A DNA stretch of 64,000 bases from Betaproteobacteria bacterium. GTDB taxonomy: Bacteria > Pseudomonadota > Gammaproteobacteria > Burkholderiales > Rhodocyclaceae. The stretch is from positions 137,001 through 201,000 of the forward strand of contig JADJXY010000002.1 of the NCBI GenBank assembly GCA_016720065.1, in the 5' to 3' direction. Of this stretch, positions 44,551 through 53,560 are shown piece after piece. Position 1 is the stretch's first letter, and each line of letters opens with the position of its first letter. Position numbers and translations under genes: made by a program. Under the pieces are notes generated by a model that had not been told where the DNA came from, did not search any database, and saw nothing but the letters and a program-made list of their open reading frames with translations.

Positions 44551-46452
44551 TCAGCGCGCCGCCACCACCCGATTGCGGCCGCTGGCCTTGGCCTGGTAGA
44601 GGGCGCCGTCCGCGGCGGCGACCAGGGCAGGGGCGTCAGCCAGGGCGGGGGTGGTGACGGAGGCCCCGACGCTGACCGTAATGGGAATGATCCAGTCTTC
44701 CCATTCGAAGGTCGCCTGCTCGACGGCCAGGCGGATGCGTTCGGCCACCTCCCGCGCCGTGTCCAGGCCGGTGGCGGGGAGGACGACGGCGAATTCCTCG
44801 CCGCCGTAGCGGAAGACCAGGTCCCCGGCCCGGGAGCCGGCCGCCAGCAGGACGGCCAGACGGCGCAGGACGGCGTCGCCGGCGGCGTGGCCCCAGGTGT
44901 CGTTCACCGTCTTGAAATGGTCGATGTCCAGCATGAGCAGGGCGATGGGCTGGCCGGCGGCCTGGGCGGCTTCCCACTCGCTGCCCAGGAAGTCGAGGCC
45001 ATGGCGGCGGTTGGGCAACTGGGTCAGGGGGTCGGTCAGGGCCACCTGGATGAGGCGGCGATGGGAATCGGCGAACTCGCCAGCGCTGCGCACGAGGTCC
45101 TGGCGCTCCCGGCGCATTTCGCCGCGCAGGGCCATCAGGCGCCGGGCGATGGCCAGGCGCAGGCGCAGGCCTTCGCCGCGGCCGGCCTTGTCGAGGATGT
45201 CGTCGGCCCCCGCCTCCACCGCGCCCAGGGCGCTGGCGTCCCAGGGGCGGGCGCTCAGTGCCAGCACATAGGGTTCGTTGCCGCGGGGGCATTGGCGCAG
45301 ATGCTCGCAGAAGGCCACGCCGTCCAGGCCGGGGCAGTCCAGGTCCACCAGCACCAGGGGCGGCGGTGCTGCGCACACGGCGGCCAGGGCGCGGGCCGGA
45401 TCGGCCTGGAGCGTGGCGCACAGCCCTTCGTCGGCCAGCAGCGCCGCCCAGGCGGCGGCATCGGGGCCGGCCGCGGCGAGCAGCAGGGCGGGGGTTCCCG
45501 CCGCAGCCACTTCCTCCGCCCCGCCCCGGGGCGGGCTGGCGGCGAGGAGATCGGCAAAGGGCGGCAGATCCCGGGTGCGCACCTGGAGCACCGAGCCCCA
45601 GTCCTTCCAGCGTGCGGCGATGGCATCGACCCGTTCCCCCAGGGCGCCGGGATCGACCCCCAGGCGGGCGGAGCGATTGACCAGATCGGGCAGCAGGCCC
45701 CAGCGGTCCTCGTCCGGTGCCACGCAGACTTCGGCCAGGGCACGGGCGAAATCGAGGGTGCGGCACAGGGTGTCCTGGCGCGAGCCTTCCGGCAGGCCGG
45801 AGTCGTCCGGGAATTCGTGGTGGTAGGCGGCGCGCAACAGCAGTTCCGGCAAGCCCCAGTCGGCCAGCATGCTGGCGGTGAGCGCCCGGTGGTCGAAGCC
45901 GAAGCGCTCGTTTTCCAGCACGAGCAGCGCCCGGGGCGCCGGTCGGCCGGCCAGCAGCGCGCCGTAGGCGTCGGGAAAGAGGGTCGCCAGCCCCAGTTCG
46001 CCGACCCGGGCCAGGAGGCCCAGGGTGAAGATTTCCTCGTCCGGAACCTGGGCCCGGGGCGCCAGTTCCTGGCAGGCGATGGCGGTGGCCAGGGAGCGGC
46101 TCCAGAAGCCTGCATAGTCGAAAGTGCGGCACTGGCCGGCCTGATGGTGGCGCAGGAGCGAAAAGCCCACCACCAGATCGCGCACGCGCAGTGCCCCCAG
46201 GGCGAGGATGGCCTGGCGCAGCGCCACCAGGGGCCGCGGCCGGCCCCAGGCCGCGGCGTTGGCGACCTTGAGCAGGCGCCCGGCAATGGCCGGGTCCGAC
46301 TGCACCAGATGGACCAGTTGTTCGACGGGAAAATCATCCCGCTCCAGGAGCCGCACGATGGCGGCAGCGACGCCCTTGGGCGATGGCAAGCGGCCGCGGG
46401 CCTTCAGTTCGGCGAAACGTTCCGGAGGAAGGAGAAGCACGGGGGCATCCAT
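44551..46452 (-). CDS. HDOD-REC-GGDEF protein (diguanylate cyclase)
   Basis: A 633-residue protein with three domains. An HDOD domain (~20-230: LPSPKGVAAAIVRLLERDDF, QSDPAIAGRLLKVANAA) is followed by a receiver-like domain (~310-430: LVLVDLDCPGLDGVAF) and a C-terminal GGDEF domain with DIDHFKTVNDTWGH and RYGGEEF. An inhibition site RxxD (RAGD) lies five residues before GGEEF. It should make c-di-GMP under phosphorelay or HDOD control. This is the second diguanylate cyclase in the window. No membrane segment is seen. Confidence 0.9.
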   Translation of the reverse strand: MDAPVLLLPPERFAELKARGRLPSPKGVAAAIVRLLERDDFPVEQLVHLVQSDPAIAGRLLKVANAAAWGRPRPLVALRQAILALGALRVRDLVVGFSLLRHHQAGQCRTFDYAGFWSRSLATAIACQELAPRAQVPDEEIFTLGLLARVGELGLATLFPDAYGALLAGRPAPRALLVLENERFGFDHRALTASMLADWGLPELLLRAAYHHEFPDDSGLPEGSRQDTLCRTLDFARALAEVCVAPDEDRWGLLPDLVNRSARLGVDPGALGERVDAIAARWKDWGSVLQVRTRDLPPFADLLAASPPRGGAEEVAAAGTPALLLAAAGPDAAAWAALLADEGLCATLQADPARALAAVCAAPPPLVLVDLDCPGLDGVAFCEHLRQCPRGNEPYVLALSARPWDASALGAVEAGADDILDKAGRGEGLRLRLAIARRLMALRGEMRRERQDLVRSAGEFADSHRRLIQVALTDPLTQLPNRRHGLDFLGSEWEAAQAAGQPIALLMLDIDHFKTVNDTWGHAAGDAVLRRLAVLLAAGSRAGDLVFRYGGEEFAVVLPATGLDTAREVAERIRLAVEQATFEWEDWIIPITVSVGASVTTPALADAPALVAAADGALYQAKASGRNRVVAAR

Positions 46453-46642
46453 GATTCAGCAACGTGCTGTCATGCTAGCACCGCCGGGCCCGGGGCGGTG
46501 CATGCCCCGACGGCCGGGCGGCTTTCCGCGAGTGACGGACGTCCTGCCCGGTCATTCCCCTCGGTCACGGGGTTTCAGCGCCGTTCGGCGCACCCATCTC
46601 CGGCCGTTTTGTCGTGCGTCCCCGATTTTCCGGGGAGGGACC
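46453..46642. other. Gap between the HDOD-GGDEF gene and cynS
   Basis: 190 bases with no gene seen. The first part is the leader of the HDOD-REC-GGDEF gene. No terminator hairpin with a T-run was found for either neighbour. Confidence 0.3.
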
Positions 46643-47086
46643 TCAATACGTCTTGTAGGGCAGGAACTTGCCGCTCATGGTGATCCGCACGCGATCGCCC
46701 TTGGGGTCCGGCTCCCGGGTCAGGTCCATGTTGAAGTCGATGGCGCTCATGATGCCGTCGCCGAATTCCTCGTGGATGAGGGACTTGAAGGTCGTGCCGT
46801 AGACGTTGATCAATTCGTAGAAGCGGTAGATCAGCGGGTCGGTGGGCACGGCGGTGGGCAGCGAACCCTTGTAGGGCACGACCTGGAGCTGGGTGACGGC
46901 CTCTTGCGGCAAATCAAGCGCGGCGCCCACGGCCTTGGCCTGGGCTTCGGTGAGGGTCATCTGGCCGAGCAGGGCGGCGGTGCTCCATTCCTTGCTGTGG
47001 CCCACCACTTCGGCCAGCTGGGCCCAGGTGAGCTTCTTCTTGATCTTCTGGGTGACGATCAGGTCGGTGACTTCTTCGCGGTTCAT
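46643..47086 (-). CDS. cynS: Cyanase (cyanate hydratase)
   Basis: A 147-residue enzyme that turns cyanate and bicarbonate into ammonia and CO2. The catalytic residues R88, E91 and S114 (PLIYRFYELI and GIMSAIDF) match Arg96, Glu99 and Ser122 of the E. coli enzyme with a constant offset of eight. The N-terminal helical domain resembles a helix-turn-helix, as usual. It is the last gene of a five-gene operon on the minus strand; AAGGAGAG lies before the ATG. Confidence 0.96.
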   Translation of the reverse strand: MNREEVTDLIVTQKIKKKLTWAQLAEVVGHSKEWSTAALLGQMTLTEAQAKAVGAALDLPQEAVTQLQVVPYKGSLPTAVPTDPLIYRFYELINVYGTTFKSLIHEEFGDGIMSAIDFNMDLTREPDPKGDRVRITMSGKFLPYKTY

Positions 47087-47104
47087 GGCGCTCTCCTTGT
47101 GAAA

Positions 47105-47953
47105 TTAAGCGGCGATGGGGGCGGGGGCCGGTTCGTCTTCGCCGGGGCGGACGACCGGAGGATGGGTCTGGCCGGCCGGCCTGGGGTCTTTCGACCGGCT
47201 GACCAGAAAATCGACCAGATGGTTGCGGATGCGGTAAAAGCGCGGGTCGTGGTGAATGTCGTGCCGCGTGCGGCCGCGGGGCAGGGTCACTTCGACGATT
47301 TCGGCGATACGGGCGCGGGGGCCGTTGCTCATGAGCAGGATGCGGTCGGAAAGCAGGATCGCCTCATCCACGTCGTGGGTGATCATGAACACCGTCTGCG
47401 CCGTGGCCTGGACGATCTTGAGCAGTTCGTCCTGGATGGTGCCGCGGGTCAGGGCGTCGAGGGCGCCGAAGGGTTCGTCGAGCAGCAGCATCTTGGGCTG
47501 GATGGCGAAGGCCCGGGCGATGCCGACCCGCTGCTTCATGCCGCCGGAGAGCATGGAGGGCTTCTTGTGCAGGGCGTGGCCGAGACCAACCATTTCCAGG
47601 TACTTGGCGGCCTGGGCCTCCACCTCTGCCTTGCTCCAGTCCGGCCAGCGGGAGCGGACGCCGAATTTGACGTTGTCGATGACGCTCATCCAGGGCATGA
47701 GCGCGTGGCTCTGGAAGACGACGCCGCGATCCAGCCCCGGCCCGACGACTTCCCGGCTGTCCATGGTGATGTCGCCGCCGCTGGCGCTTTCCAGCCCGGC
47801 CAGGGCGTTGAGGATGGTGGTCTTGCCGCAGCCCGAGTGGCCGATGATGCAGACGAATTCGCCCTTCTCCAGGGTGAAATTGACGTTCTCGAACACCGGC
47901 GCGTCGTTGCCCGGGTAGGCCTTGGCGAGGTTTTCCACATGCAGGAAGGCCAT
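47105..47953 (-). CDS. Cyanate/nitrate-type ABC transporter ATP-binding protein
   Basis: A 282-residue ABC ATPase of the NrtD/SsuB/TauB group. Walker A GHSGCGKTTIL, signature LSGGMKQRV, Walker B MLLLDEPFGALD, and H-loop MITHDVDEA are all present. It powers the permease 47957-48796. Its cargo is most likely cyanate, judged only from the downstream cynS. The start lies three bases after the permease stop. Confidence 0.92.
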   Translation of the reverse strand: MAFLHVENLAKAYPGNDAPVFENVNFTLEKGEFVCIIGHSGCGKTTILNALAGLESASGGDITMDSREVVGPGLDRGVVFQSHALMPWMSVIDNVKFGVRSRWPDWSKAEVEAQAAKYLEMVGLGHALHKKPSMLSGGMKQRVGIARAFAIQPKMLLLDEPFGALDALTRGTIQDELLKIVQATAQTVFMITHDVDEAILLSDRILLMSNGPRARIAEIVEVTLPRGRTRHDIHHDPRFYRIRNHLVDFLVSRSKDPRPAGQTHPPVVRPGEDEPAPAPIAA

Positions 47954-47956
47954 GGC

Positions 47957-48796
47957 TTACTCCGTGTAGCTGACCAGCTTCTGCAAGCCGGCGAAGCAGC
48001 GGTCGAGGATCATGCCGACGACGCCGATGACCAGAATGGCAAAAATCACGTTGGGCAGGGCCAGGTTGTTCCACTCGTTCCACACGAAGTAGCCGACGCC
48101 GGTGCCGCCCACCAGCATCTCCGCGGCGACGATGACCAGCCAGGCGATGCCCATCGAAATGCGCATGCCGGTCAGGATGGTGGGCGCGGCGGCGGGCAGG
48201 ATCACCGTCAGCGCTTTCCTGAGGCGTCGCACTTCCAGGGTGCGGGCGACGTTGAGCCAGTCGCGGCGCACGTTGGCGACGCCGAAAGCGGTGTTGATGA
48301 GCATGGGCCACAGGGAGCAGATGAAGATGACGAAGATGCCCGAGAGGTCAGAATCCTTGATGGTGTACAGGGCCAGCGGCATCCAGGCCAGGGGCGATAT
48401 GGGCTTCAGGACCTGGATGAAGGGGTCCAGGGCCCGGTAGAGCAGGGGCGACATGCCGATGGTGAAGCCCAGGGGCAGCGCCACCAGAATGGCCAGCGCA
48501 AATCCCAGGCCGACACGGCCCAGGGAATGGCCGAGCTGGATGGCGATGCCCTTGTCGTTGGGGCCGTTGTCCTTGAAGGGGTCGGACAGGTGGGTGACGA
48601 TGGCCTTGCCGATTTCCTGGGGCGGCGGAAAGCCCCCCGACTTGGCGGCGCCCTTGCCCATCAGGGCGGCGTATTCGTCCTGGGCCGCGGCCTGCTGGGC
48701 GCTCTCCTTGGGCTGGGTGGCGACGAACCACGCCCCCAGGAAGAGCACCAGCAGCAGCGCCGACAGCAGCAAGCTTTTCCAGTGCTCCCGCGCCAT
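47957..48796 (-). CDS. ABC transporter permease (NrtB/CynB type)
   Basis: A 279-residue inner-membrane protein with an N-terminal anchor and about six hydrophobic segments. The cytoplasmic EAA loop reads NVARTLEVRRLRKALTVILPAAAPTILTGM, contacting the ATPase. Family: binding-protein-dependent transport permease of the nitrate/taurine/cyanate group. The gene starts one base after the substrate-binding protein stop. Confidence 0.92.
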   Translation of the reverse strand: MAREHWKSLLLSALLLVLFLGAWFVATQPKESAQQAAAQDEYAALMGKGAAKSGGFPPPQEIGKAIVTHLSDPFKDNGPNDKGIAIQLGHSLGRVGLGFALAILVALPLGFTIGMSPLLYRALDPFIQVLKPISPLAWMPLALYTIKDSDLSGIFVIFICSLWPMLINTAFGVANVRRDWLNVARTLEVRRLRKALTVILPAAAPTILTGMRISMGIAWLVIVAAEMLVGGTGVGYFVWNEWNNLALPNVIFAILVIGVVGMILDRCFAGLQKLVSYTE

Positions 48797-48797
48797 C

Positions 48798-50177
48798 TCA
48801 GCTCCGCTTCAAGGCGAAGGAATTGACGTAGGCCTCGGCCTTCATGGGGTCGAACTCCTTGCCCATGACCTTGAACTTGGCGTAGCCCTCCTTGGGCGCC
48901 GGCATGTCGATTTCGGCCATGCGCTTCCTGGCGTCGGTGAGCAGGTAGACGCGTTCGGCGATCTCCTTGTAATTCACGTCGCCCTTGATGTAGCCCCAGC
49001 GCTTCATCTGGCTGAGGATCCACACCGCCATCGAATACCAGGGGAAGGGGTCGAAGTCGGCGCGGGTGGGCACGTTCTGCACGCTGCCCAGGCCGTCGGC
49101 GAACTTGCCGGTGAGCACCTGTTCCAGCACCGTCTTGGGCTGGTTCAGGTAGCTGGGGGGCGACAGCACCTCGGCCATGATGGGCCGGTTTTTCGGGTCG
49201 CGGGCCATCTTGGCGGCGGTGAGGATGGCGCGGTACAGCGCGGCGAAGGTATTGGGGTTCTGCTTGACGAAGTCGGCCGGCACGCCGAAGGAGCAGCAGG
49301 GGTGGCCGTCCCAGATTTCCTTGGAGAGGATGTGGATGAAGCCCACCTCGTCGAACACCGCCCGCTGGTTGAAGGGGTCGGGGCCCAGGTAGCCGTCCAG
49401 GTTGCCGGCCCGCAGGTTGGCCACCATCTCCGGCGGCGGCACGACGCGGATCTGGATGTCCTTGTCCGGGTCCAGGCCGTGCTCCGCCACGTAGTAGCGC
49501 AGCAGGAAGTTGTGCATCGAATACTCGAAGGGCACGGCGAACTTGAAGCCCTTCCACTGCTTGGGATCGCGCTTGTCCTTGTGCTTGACGTGCAGGGTGA
49601 TGGCCTGGCCGTTGGTGTTCTGGATGGTGGCCACGTTGAGGGGCATGGGATTGGAGCCGATGCCCATGCTCATGGCGATGGGCATGGGGGCCAGCATGTG
49701 GGAGGCGTCGTATTCCCGGTTGAGTACCTTGTCGCGGATCAGCGCCCAGCCGGCGGTCTTGACCACCTGCACATTGAGGCCCTGGGCCTTGTAGAAGCCC
49801 AGCGGGTCGGCCATCAGCAGGGGGCTGGCGCAGGTGATGGGGATGAAGCCGATCTTGAGATCCTTCTTTTCCAGGGGGCCTTTTTCCTGGGCCATGGCTT
49901 CCAGGGCGCCGAGGGGAAAGAAGCTGGAAAGGGCCGCCAGCGCGGTAGAACGACCCACGGCGCGCAGGAAGCGGCGGCGCTCGCCATCATCCGGGAAGAC
50001 GGCGCGCATGATGGCCGATTCCAGGGTGCGGCGGTTCAGCGCCTCCTCATTGGCCTCGATGGGCAGGTCGGCAGCCCGGGCCTGGGCCGCGTCGTGCGCG
50101 GCCTGGGAAGCGTGCTTGCCGCAGGAACAACTGCCGAGTTTGATGCCGTCGCTGAACGGGTCCTTGAAAGCAGACAT
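48798..50177 (-). CDS. ABC transporter substrate-binding protein (NrtA/CmpA type), Tat-exported
   Basis: A 459-residue periplasmic binding protein. An unusual ~70-residue lead with a Cys pair (GSCSCGKHASQAAHD) precedes a Tat motif ERRRFLRAVGRST and a hydrophobic stretch; the mature domain starts near KKDLKIGFIPITCASPLLMADPLGFY, typical of NrtA/CmpA. Ligand groups in the family are nitrate, nitrite, bicarbonate and cyanate; cynS in the same operon points to cyanate. The cysteines ahead of the Tat signal may be cleaved off or bind a metal before export. Confidence 0.9.
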   Translation of the reverse strand: MSAFKDPFSDGIKLGSCSCGKHASQAAHDAAQARAADLPIEANEEALNRRTLESAIMRAVFPDDGERRRFLRAVGRSTALAALSSFFPLGALEAMAQEKGPLEKKDLKIGFIPITCASPLLMADPLGFYKAQGLNVQVVKTAGWALIRDKVLNREYDASHMLAPMPIAMSMGIGSNPMPLNVATIQNTNGQAITLHVKHKDKRDPKQWKGFKFAVPFEYSMHNFLLRYYVAEHGLDPDKDIQIRVVPPPEMVANLRAGNLDGYLGPDPFNQRAVFDEVGFIHILSKEIWDGHPCCSFGVPADFVKQNPNTFAALYRAILTAAKMARDPKNRPIMAEVLSPPSYLNQPKTVLEQVLTGKFADGLGSVQNVPTRADFDPFPWYSMAVWILSQMKRWGYIKGDVNYKEIAERVYLLTDARKRMAEIDMPAPKEGYAKFKVMGKEFDPMKAEAYVNSFALKRS

Positions 50178-50201
50178 GGCGATCTCCTTCTGGAAATGAG
50201 G

Positions 50202-50867
50202 TCAAAGGGCGGGTTCGTGAAATTCGATGTCGTGCCGGTAGAGCTCGTAGGCCCGGTGGTATTCCATGACGCGGGCCACGTCGTGGATGAAATCCTCGTC
50301 GTAGCCGGCCCGGCGCAGCAGGTGAAAGCCCATCTCCATGCCCGAGGCGATGCCGCCGGCGGTGACGATGCGCCCGGCATCCACCACGCGGGCGCGGCTC
50401 ACCCGGCAGGCCGGTGCCATCTCCGCCAGGCGGTCGATGGGCGTCTTGCCCATGTGGGAAGCCTCCAGCCGATCCGGCTCCTTGCGGTTGGTGGCCGGCA
50501 GGCCATCTAGGAGGCCCATGCGGGCGTAGATCCAGGAACCGGTGCACACGCTGGTCAGCAGGCAATCCGGCGCCAGGCCCCTGATGTAGCGGTGCAGGTT
50601 GGCGTTATGCATCTCCTGTCGCGTGCCGAAACCGCCGGGGATCAGGAAGGCATCCATGGCCGGCGCGTCGGCAAAGGCGTAGTTGGGCACCACGGTAAAG
50701 CCCGCCTGGGTCTGCACCGGCCGCATGGCCTCGGCGATCAGGAAGGTATCCAGCTCCGGATCCAGCCGCCGCGCCACCGAAAAAACCCCGGCCGGCGCCG
50801 CGTAATCGACGATCTCCGCATCCTTGAAGACATAGATGCCCAGCCTGAAACCCGCCTTGCGCGCCAT
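50202..50867 (-). CDS. DJ-1/PfpI family protein (isonitrile-hydratase-like)
   Basis: A 221-residue protein with the DJ-1/PfpI fold: LGIYVFKDAEIVDYAAPAGVFS at the start and the nucleophile elbow LTSVCTGSWIYARMGLLDG with the reactive Cys. The related family includes isonitrile hydratases and the amidase domain of GlxA regulators, but no DNA-binding domain is attached. It is the first gene of the cyanate operon, so a role on a nitrile, isonitrile or related carbon-nitrogen compound is possible (inference). Confidence 0.85.
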   Translation of the reverse strand: MARKAGFRLGIYVFKDAEIVDYAAPAGVFSVARRLDPELDTFLIAEAMRPVQTQAGFTVVPNYAFADAPAMDAFLIPGGFGTRQEMHNANLHRYIRGLAPDCLLTSVCTGSWIYARMGLLDGLPATNRKEPDRLEASHMGKTPIDRLAEMAPACRVSRARVVDAGRIVTAGGIASGMEMGFHLLRRAGYDEDFIHDVARVMEYHRAYELYRHDIEFHEPAL

Positions 50868-50955
50868 GGAACGCCCCCCGGTAGAGAAGATTCAGCCAGC
50901 CGCCGCAAGTGCTGAAAGCGACTGCCTGTTGGGAGTGATATTCGGGGAATGCGGG

Positions 50956-50976
50956 TTTGTCGTGTATCACGACAAA
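50956..50976. promoter_or_regulatory. Operator-like perfect dyad upstream of the cyanate operon
   Basis: TTTGTCGTG and its exact complement CACGACAAA are separated by the three bases TAT. The site is about 90 bases before the first start codon of the minus-strand operon. The cognate regulator is not known and no LysR gene is adjacent. Confidence 0.5.
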
Positions 50977-51041
50977 TGTGATTCGCTTGTAGGGGGCGCA
51001 CTACATGGGCGGATTGGGCTGGGCGGCGGGGTGGGGCGGGA

Positions 51042-51131
51042 ATGCTACGGTCGACCGGGAAAAATGGTCGAAATTGGAATTTGGTCGGGGGATAGGCTGT
51101 CGGTCTGGTTGTCGGCCTTTGCTGACGTTCG
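51042..51131. repeat. Repeat remnant at the left edge of the island
   Basis: TGCTACGGTC, ACCGG, AAAAAT and AAATT follow in the same order as at 62949-62990. A second motif, TTGTCGGCCTTTGC at 51109-51122, is the exact complement of GCAAAGGCCGACAA at 62889-62902. It looks like a degraded copy of a dispersed repeat. Confidence 0.45.
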
Positions 51132-51222
51132 ATCCCACTCATGAAACTGACTGCTCTGGATAGCAAAGCTGTCCGCCCCGCTGTCCAGAATTGGCGTGGC
51201 GATTCAGTATTTCAACAGCCGG

Positions 51223-52599
51223 CTAGTCCAACTGCACAATCAACTTTGCGTGGTTCTCAACTACGCTAATGCCCTTCACTTGGATGTCGAACTCATAGAC
51301 GCCTGCGAACTGAGGGGCATCAATGGTCAGCCCAAGCGTATCTATCGGGGCGCCGTCGTAACTCACAGGCATTCGGCTGATGACCGATGGAGCCGCCAAC
51401 TCATTGCCGTCACTGCCCGTAAGCTTGACCACAACAATTTCGACGTCGAGATGTCCCGTTGGTTGGTTGAAGAACAGCACAACGGGTTGCTTGGACTGCG
51501 GTGATACAACCTCATCGCGCATGCTGATCCGCACGTGGTCAGGCCTAATCTCAGACGACAACACGCCTTGCTTACCCAGTAATGCACCGAGCGTGCGCAA
51601 TACCTCGGGGGTCTTGTACAAGGTGCCATGGTCTCCGCCTACCGCAAGCTGTTGCATTCCGGCGATGGACGCGCTCCAACTCGGAACCGTCCCATCCCCG
51701 CCGTCAGCTATGTCCACGCCTTCAGGTCTGGGGCCGTTGACATAGGCCCTCCCGTTTCCATCCTTGAACGCAAAATTGCCTTGCACGTTGCAAATGGTGT
51801 TTTGCCTCGTACCGATGAAGCAGAAATACACAATGCCCTTGGGCTTCTTCGTTGTATCCAAGGCCGAGTGAAACGCTTCTGCCGAAGCAAGATTCTTGGC
51901 GTTCAGACCTAGCACCTTCGCAGTGTCATCCTCGTAGAGGTTTGCTGGCTCAAGCCTCGCCTCCGGATCCGTGTTCCAAAGGTAAGGTTCGCTCTTCGGA
52001 GGCATCAGCTGATAGAGCGCAGGGAAGTCATCCTTATCAGCGATCTGCTTTACCTGCTGTGCGTTCAGAAAGAGACGTTTGATTTGCCCCATCGCGGCGC
52101 ATAGCGCCAAAGGTGCTCCCCGATGAGGCGTGCCGATGGTAATCAACCGACGAACCTGCTCAAATCCCTGGCAGTTCGCTTCGGTGTAGATGCCAGACTC
52201 AAGGAAGTAGCGGCCTACTAAGCCTCCCATCGAATGCGCGACGATGTTGATAACGACGTCGACACCATGATCGACGCGCAGCTTCTTGACGTGCTCAGCT
52301 AGGAGCTCAGCAGCCAGCCTGTTGTCCTTTCGCCAGTCGTATGGGCAGACGATCAGCGTCGCTGGGGTGGCTTTTTCGTCAAATCCGCACTGCTTGAAAG
52401 CTGCAATCAGGCTGGCGTATTGGTTGGCGATGGAAACCGAGCGAATGATGTCTCCGACCCGCAGGTTCGGGTTCAGTAGTTGCCCCATCTTCTGGTACGG
52501 GAACAGCAACTCAGCCGGAGTGCCAGGCCAGATGATGTCATTTTCGAGGTAGAGCTGCGATCCCATGATGCCGGGAACGAAAACGACAGTTTCAGCCAC
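51223..52599 (-). CDS. LCAT/PGAP1-like alpha/beta-hydrolase (probable lipase effector)
   Basis: A 458-residue protein. Residues 1-~340 are an alpha/beta hydrolase: VVFVPGIMGSQLY at the start, nucleophile S123 in VAHSMGGLVGRY, Asp302 in GGDGTVPSWSA and His324 in GGDHGTLY, an intact triad of the lecithin:cholesterol acyltransferase type. Residues ~350-458 form a beta-rich, possibly Ig-like domain. No signal peptide, so it would act in the cytoplasm or on the inner leaflet. Starts with GTG, overlapping the upstream gene by eight bases. In this operon it is best read as a membrane-attacking effector (inference). Confidence 0.85.
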   Translation of the reverse strand: MAETVVFVPGIMGSQLYLENDIIWPGTPAELLFPYQKMGQLLNPNLRVGDIIRSVSIANQYASLIAAFKQCGFDEKATPATLIVCPYDWRKDNRLAAELLAEHVKKLRVDHGVDVVINIVAHSMGGLVGRYFLESGIYTEANCQGFEQVRRLITIGTPHRGAPLALCAAMGQIKRLFLNAQQVKQIADKDDFPALYQLMPPKSEPYLWNTDPEARLEPANLYEDDTAKVLGLNAKNLASAEAFHSALDTTKKPKGIVYFCFIGTRQNTICNVQGNFAFKDGNGRAYVNGPRPEGVDIADGGDGTVPSWSASIAGMQQLAVGGDHGTLYKTPEVLRTLGALLGKQGVLSSEIRPDHVRISMRDEVVSPQSKQPVVLFFNQPTGHLDVEIVVVKLTGSDGNELAAPSVISRMPVSYDGAPIDTLGLTIDAPQFAGVYEFDIQVKGISVVENHAKLIVQLD

Positions 52600-53560
52600 G
52601 TTGTGTCTCCTTCATGCGTGCAAGTGCCATGATCAGGCTCTTCGCGCTCTTCGCCTCATCCTGATCCTTGAAGCACTTCAAGCACTCAGCGTCGATATGC
52701 ATTCCTCGAATACTCTCGACCAGGTCTGCGCGGTTGGCGTCGAAGTCAAAAATGCACCCACGCGTCTCGTCGTGGTATTTCATGTCGTTTCGAAGAGCGA
52801 GAACCTGGGCTGCTATCAGCATCCCCACAGCCGCCTCGTACGGCTTGCCAGCGCGTGCGGCGTACTCTCGAAGGTCGAAAGTGGAGATCACCGATGCCTT
52901 GTCTCTCCCAACCGAGAAGTAATTCCAGCACGGCCCGTCTTCGTCCTCAAAGGCAATCATCGCTGGCGTCAGACCAACGATTTGATCAAGCTTGTTCTGC
53001 ACTCGAACCGACTCAGCAAAATAGAAGAACTCGTCGGCAAGCATGTTGCGAAACAAGTCACTGGATTCCTTCTTTTTTAGCGGCCGGCCGAGCAGCGTCA
53101 CCGCCCATTTTTCAAGCGGTTCCTTCGTCTTGATGAGTCCGGCTGGCACTGAAGTTTGAATCTCAAGGAAGACCAAAGAGTCTTGGCTCTCATTCATCAC
53201 CTTCAAGAGCTTTGGTAGCCTAGAAACCCAGGAGCCCAGATCAAGCACTCCCACAGTCGACGCAACGTTTCCATTCGCTGCCCGCTCGATAACCTTGACT
53301 ACGCCCGCTGGGAGTACAGCAGGTGTCGCGGTCACGGACTTGGTCTTACGTTGCTTGACTGGCTTGGCTCTGGATAAAGTATCCACGGTGCTCGATTTCG
53401 AGACCAGCGCCTCCATCAGGCCTGGAGGGATCCGATCTATTGCTAACGTCTTCGACTGCCGCTTCAGCGCAGCGCTCACGGACGATTCCGCAATCTTGCG
53501 CGAAGCAGTCAACTGGACTGGGCGGTTGACGATGCTAAACGGATTCTTTGGCTTCATCAT
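52592..53560 (-). CDS. Unknown protein with C-terminal His/Cys cluster, in conflict operon
   Basis: Not recognised. About 322 residues. The first ~90 are basic and low in order (KPVKQRKTKS); the middle is mixed; the C-terminus has YHDETRGCIFDFDANRADL followed by AECLKCF, giving H263, C269, C293 and C296, a possible zinc site. No transmembrane segment. The ATG at 53560 overlaps the CHAT gene stop (ATGA), and its own stop overlaps the lipase start, so it is translationally coupled to both. It may be an adaptor or a substrate of the neighbouring protease (inference). Confidence 0.6.
   Translation of the reverse strand: MMKPKNPFSIVNRPVQLTASRKIAESSVSAALKRQSKTLAIDRIPPGLMEALVSKSSTVDTLSRAKPVKQRKTKSVTATPAVLPAGVVKVIERAANGNVASTVGVLDLGSWVSRLPKLLKVMNESQDSLVFLEIQTSVPAGLIKTKEPLEKWAVTLLGRPLKKKESSDLFRNMLADEFFYFAESVRVQNKLDQIVGLTPAMIAFEDEDGPCWNYFSVGRDKASVISTFDLREYAARAGKPYEAAVGMLIAAQVLALRNDMKYHDETRGCIFDFDANRADLVESIRGMHIDAECLKCFKDQDEAKSAKSLIMALARMKETQRG

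Larger units (their letters stand above)
50868..51222. other. Intergenic region upstream of the cyanate operon
   Basis: 355 bases without a convincing gene. It holds the dyad at 50956-50976 and, at 51042-51131, sequence related to the repeat at 62889-62990. No clear regulator gene is encoded. It marks the junction between the core operon and the accessory island. Confidence 0.5.

Noticed and set aside
46208..48826. 872-codon plus-strand frame across cynS and the ABC genes
   Set aside because: Antisense shadow of the cyanate operon; Gly/Asp/His-rich with no domain.
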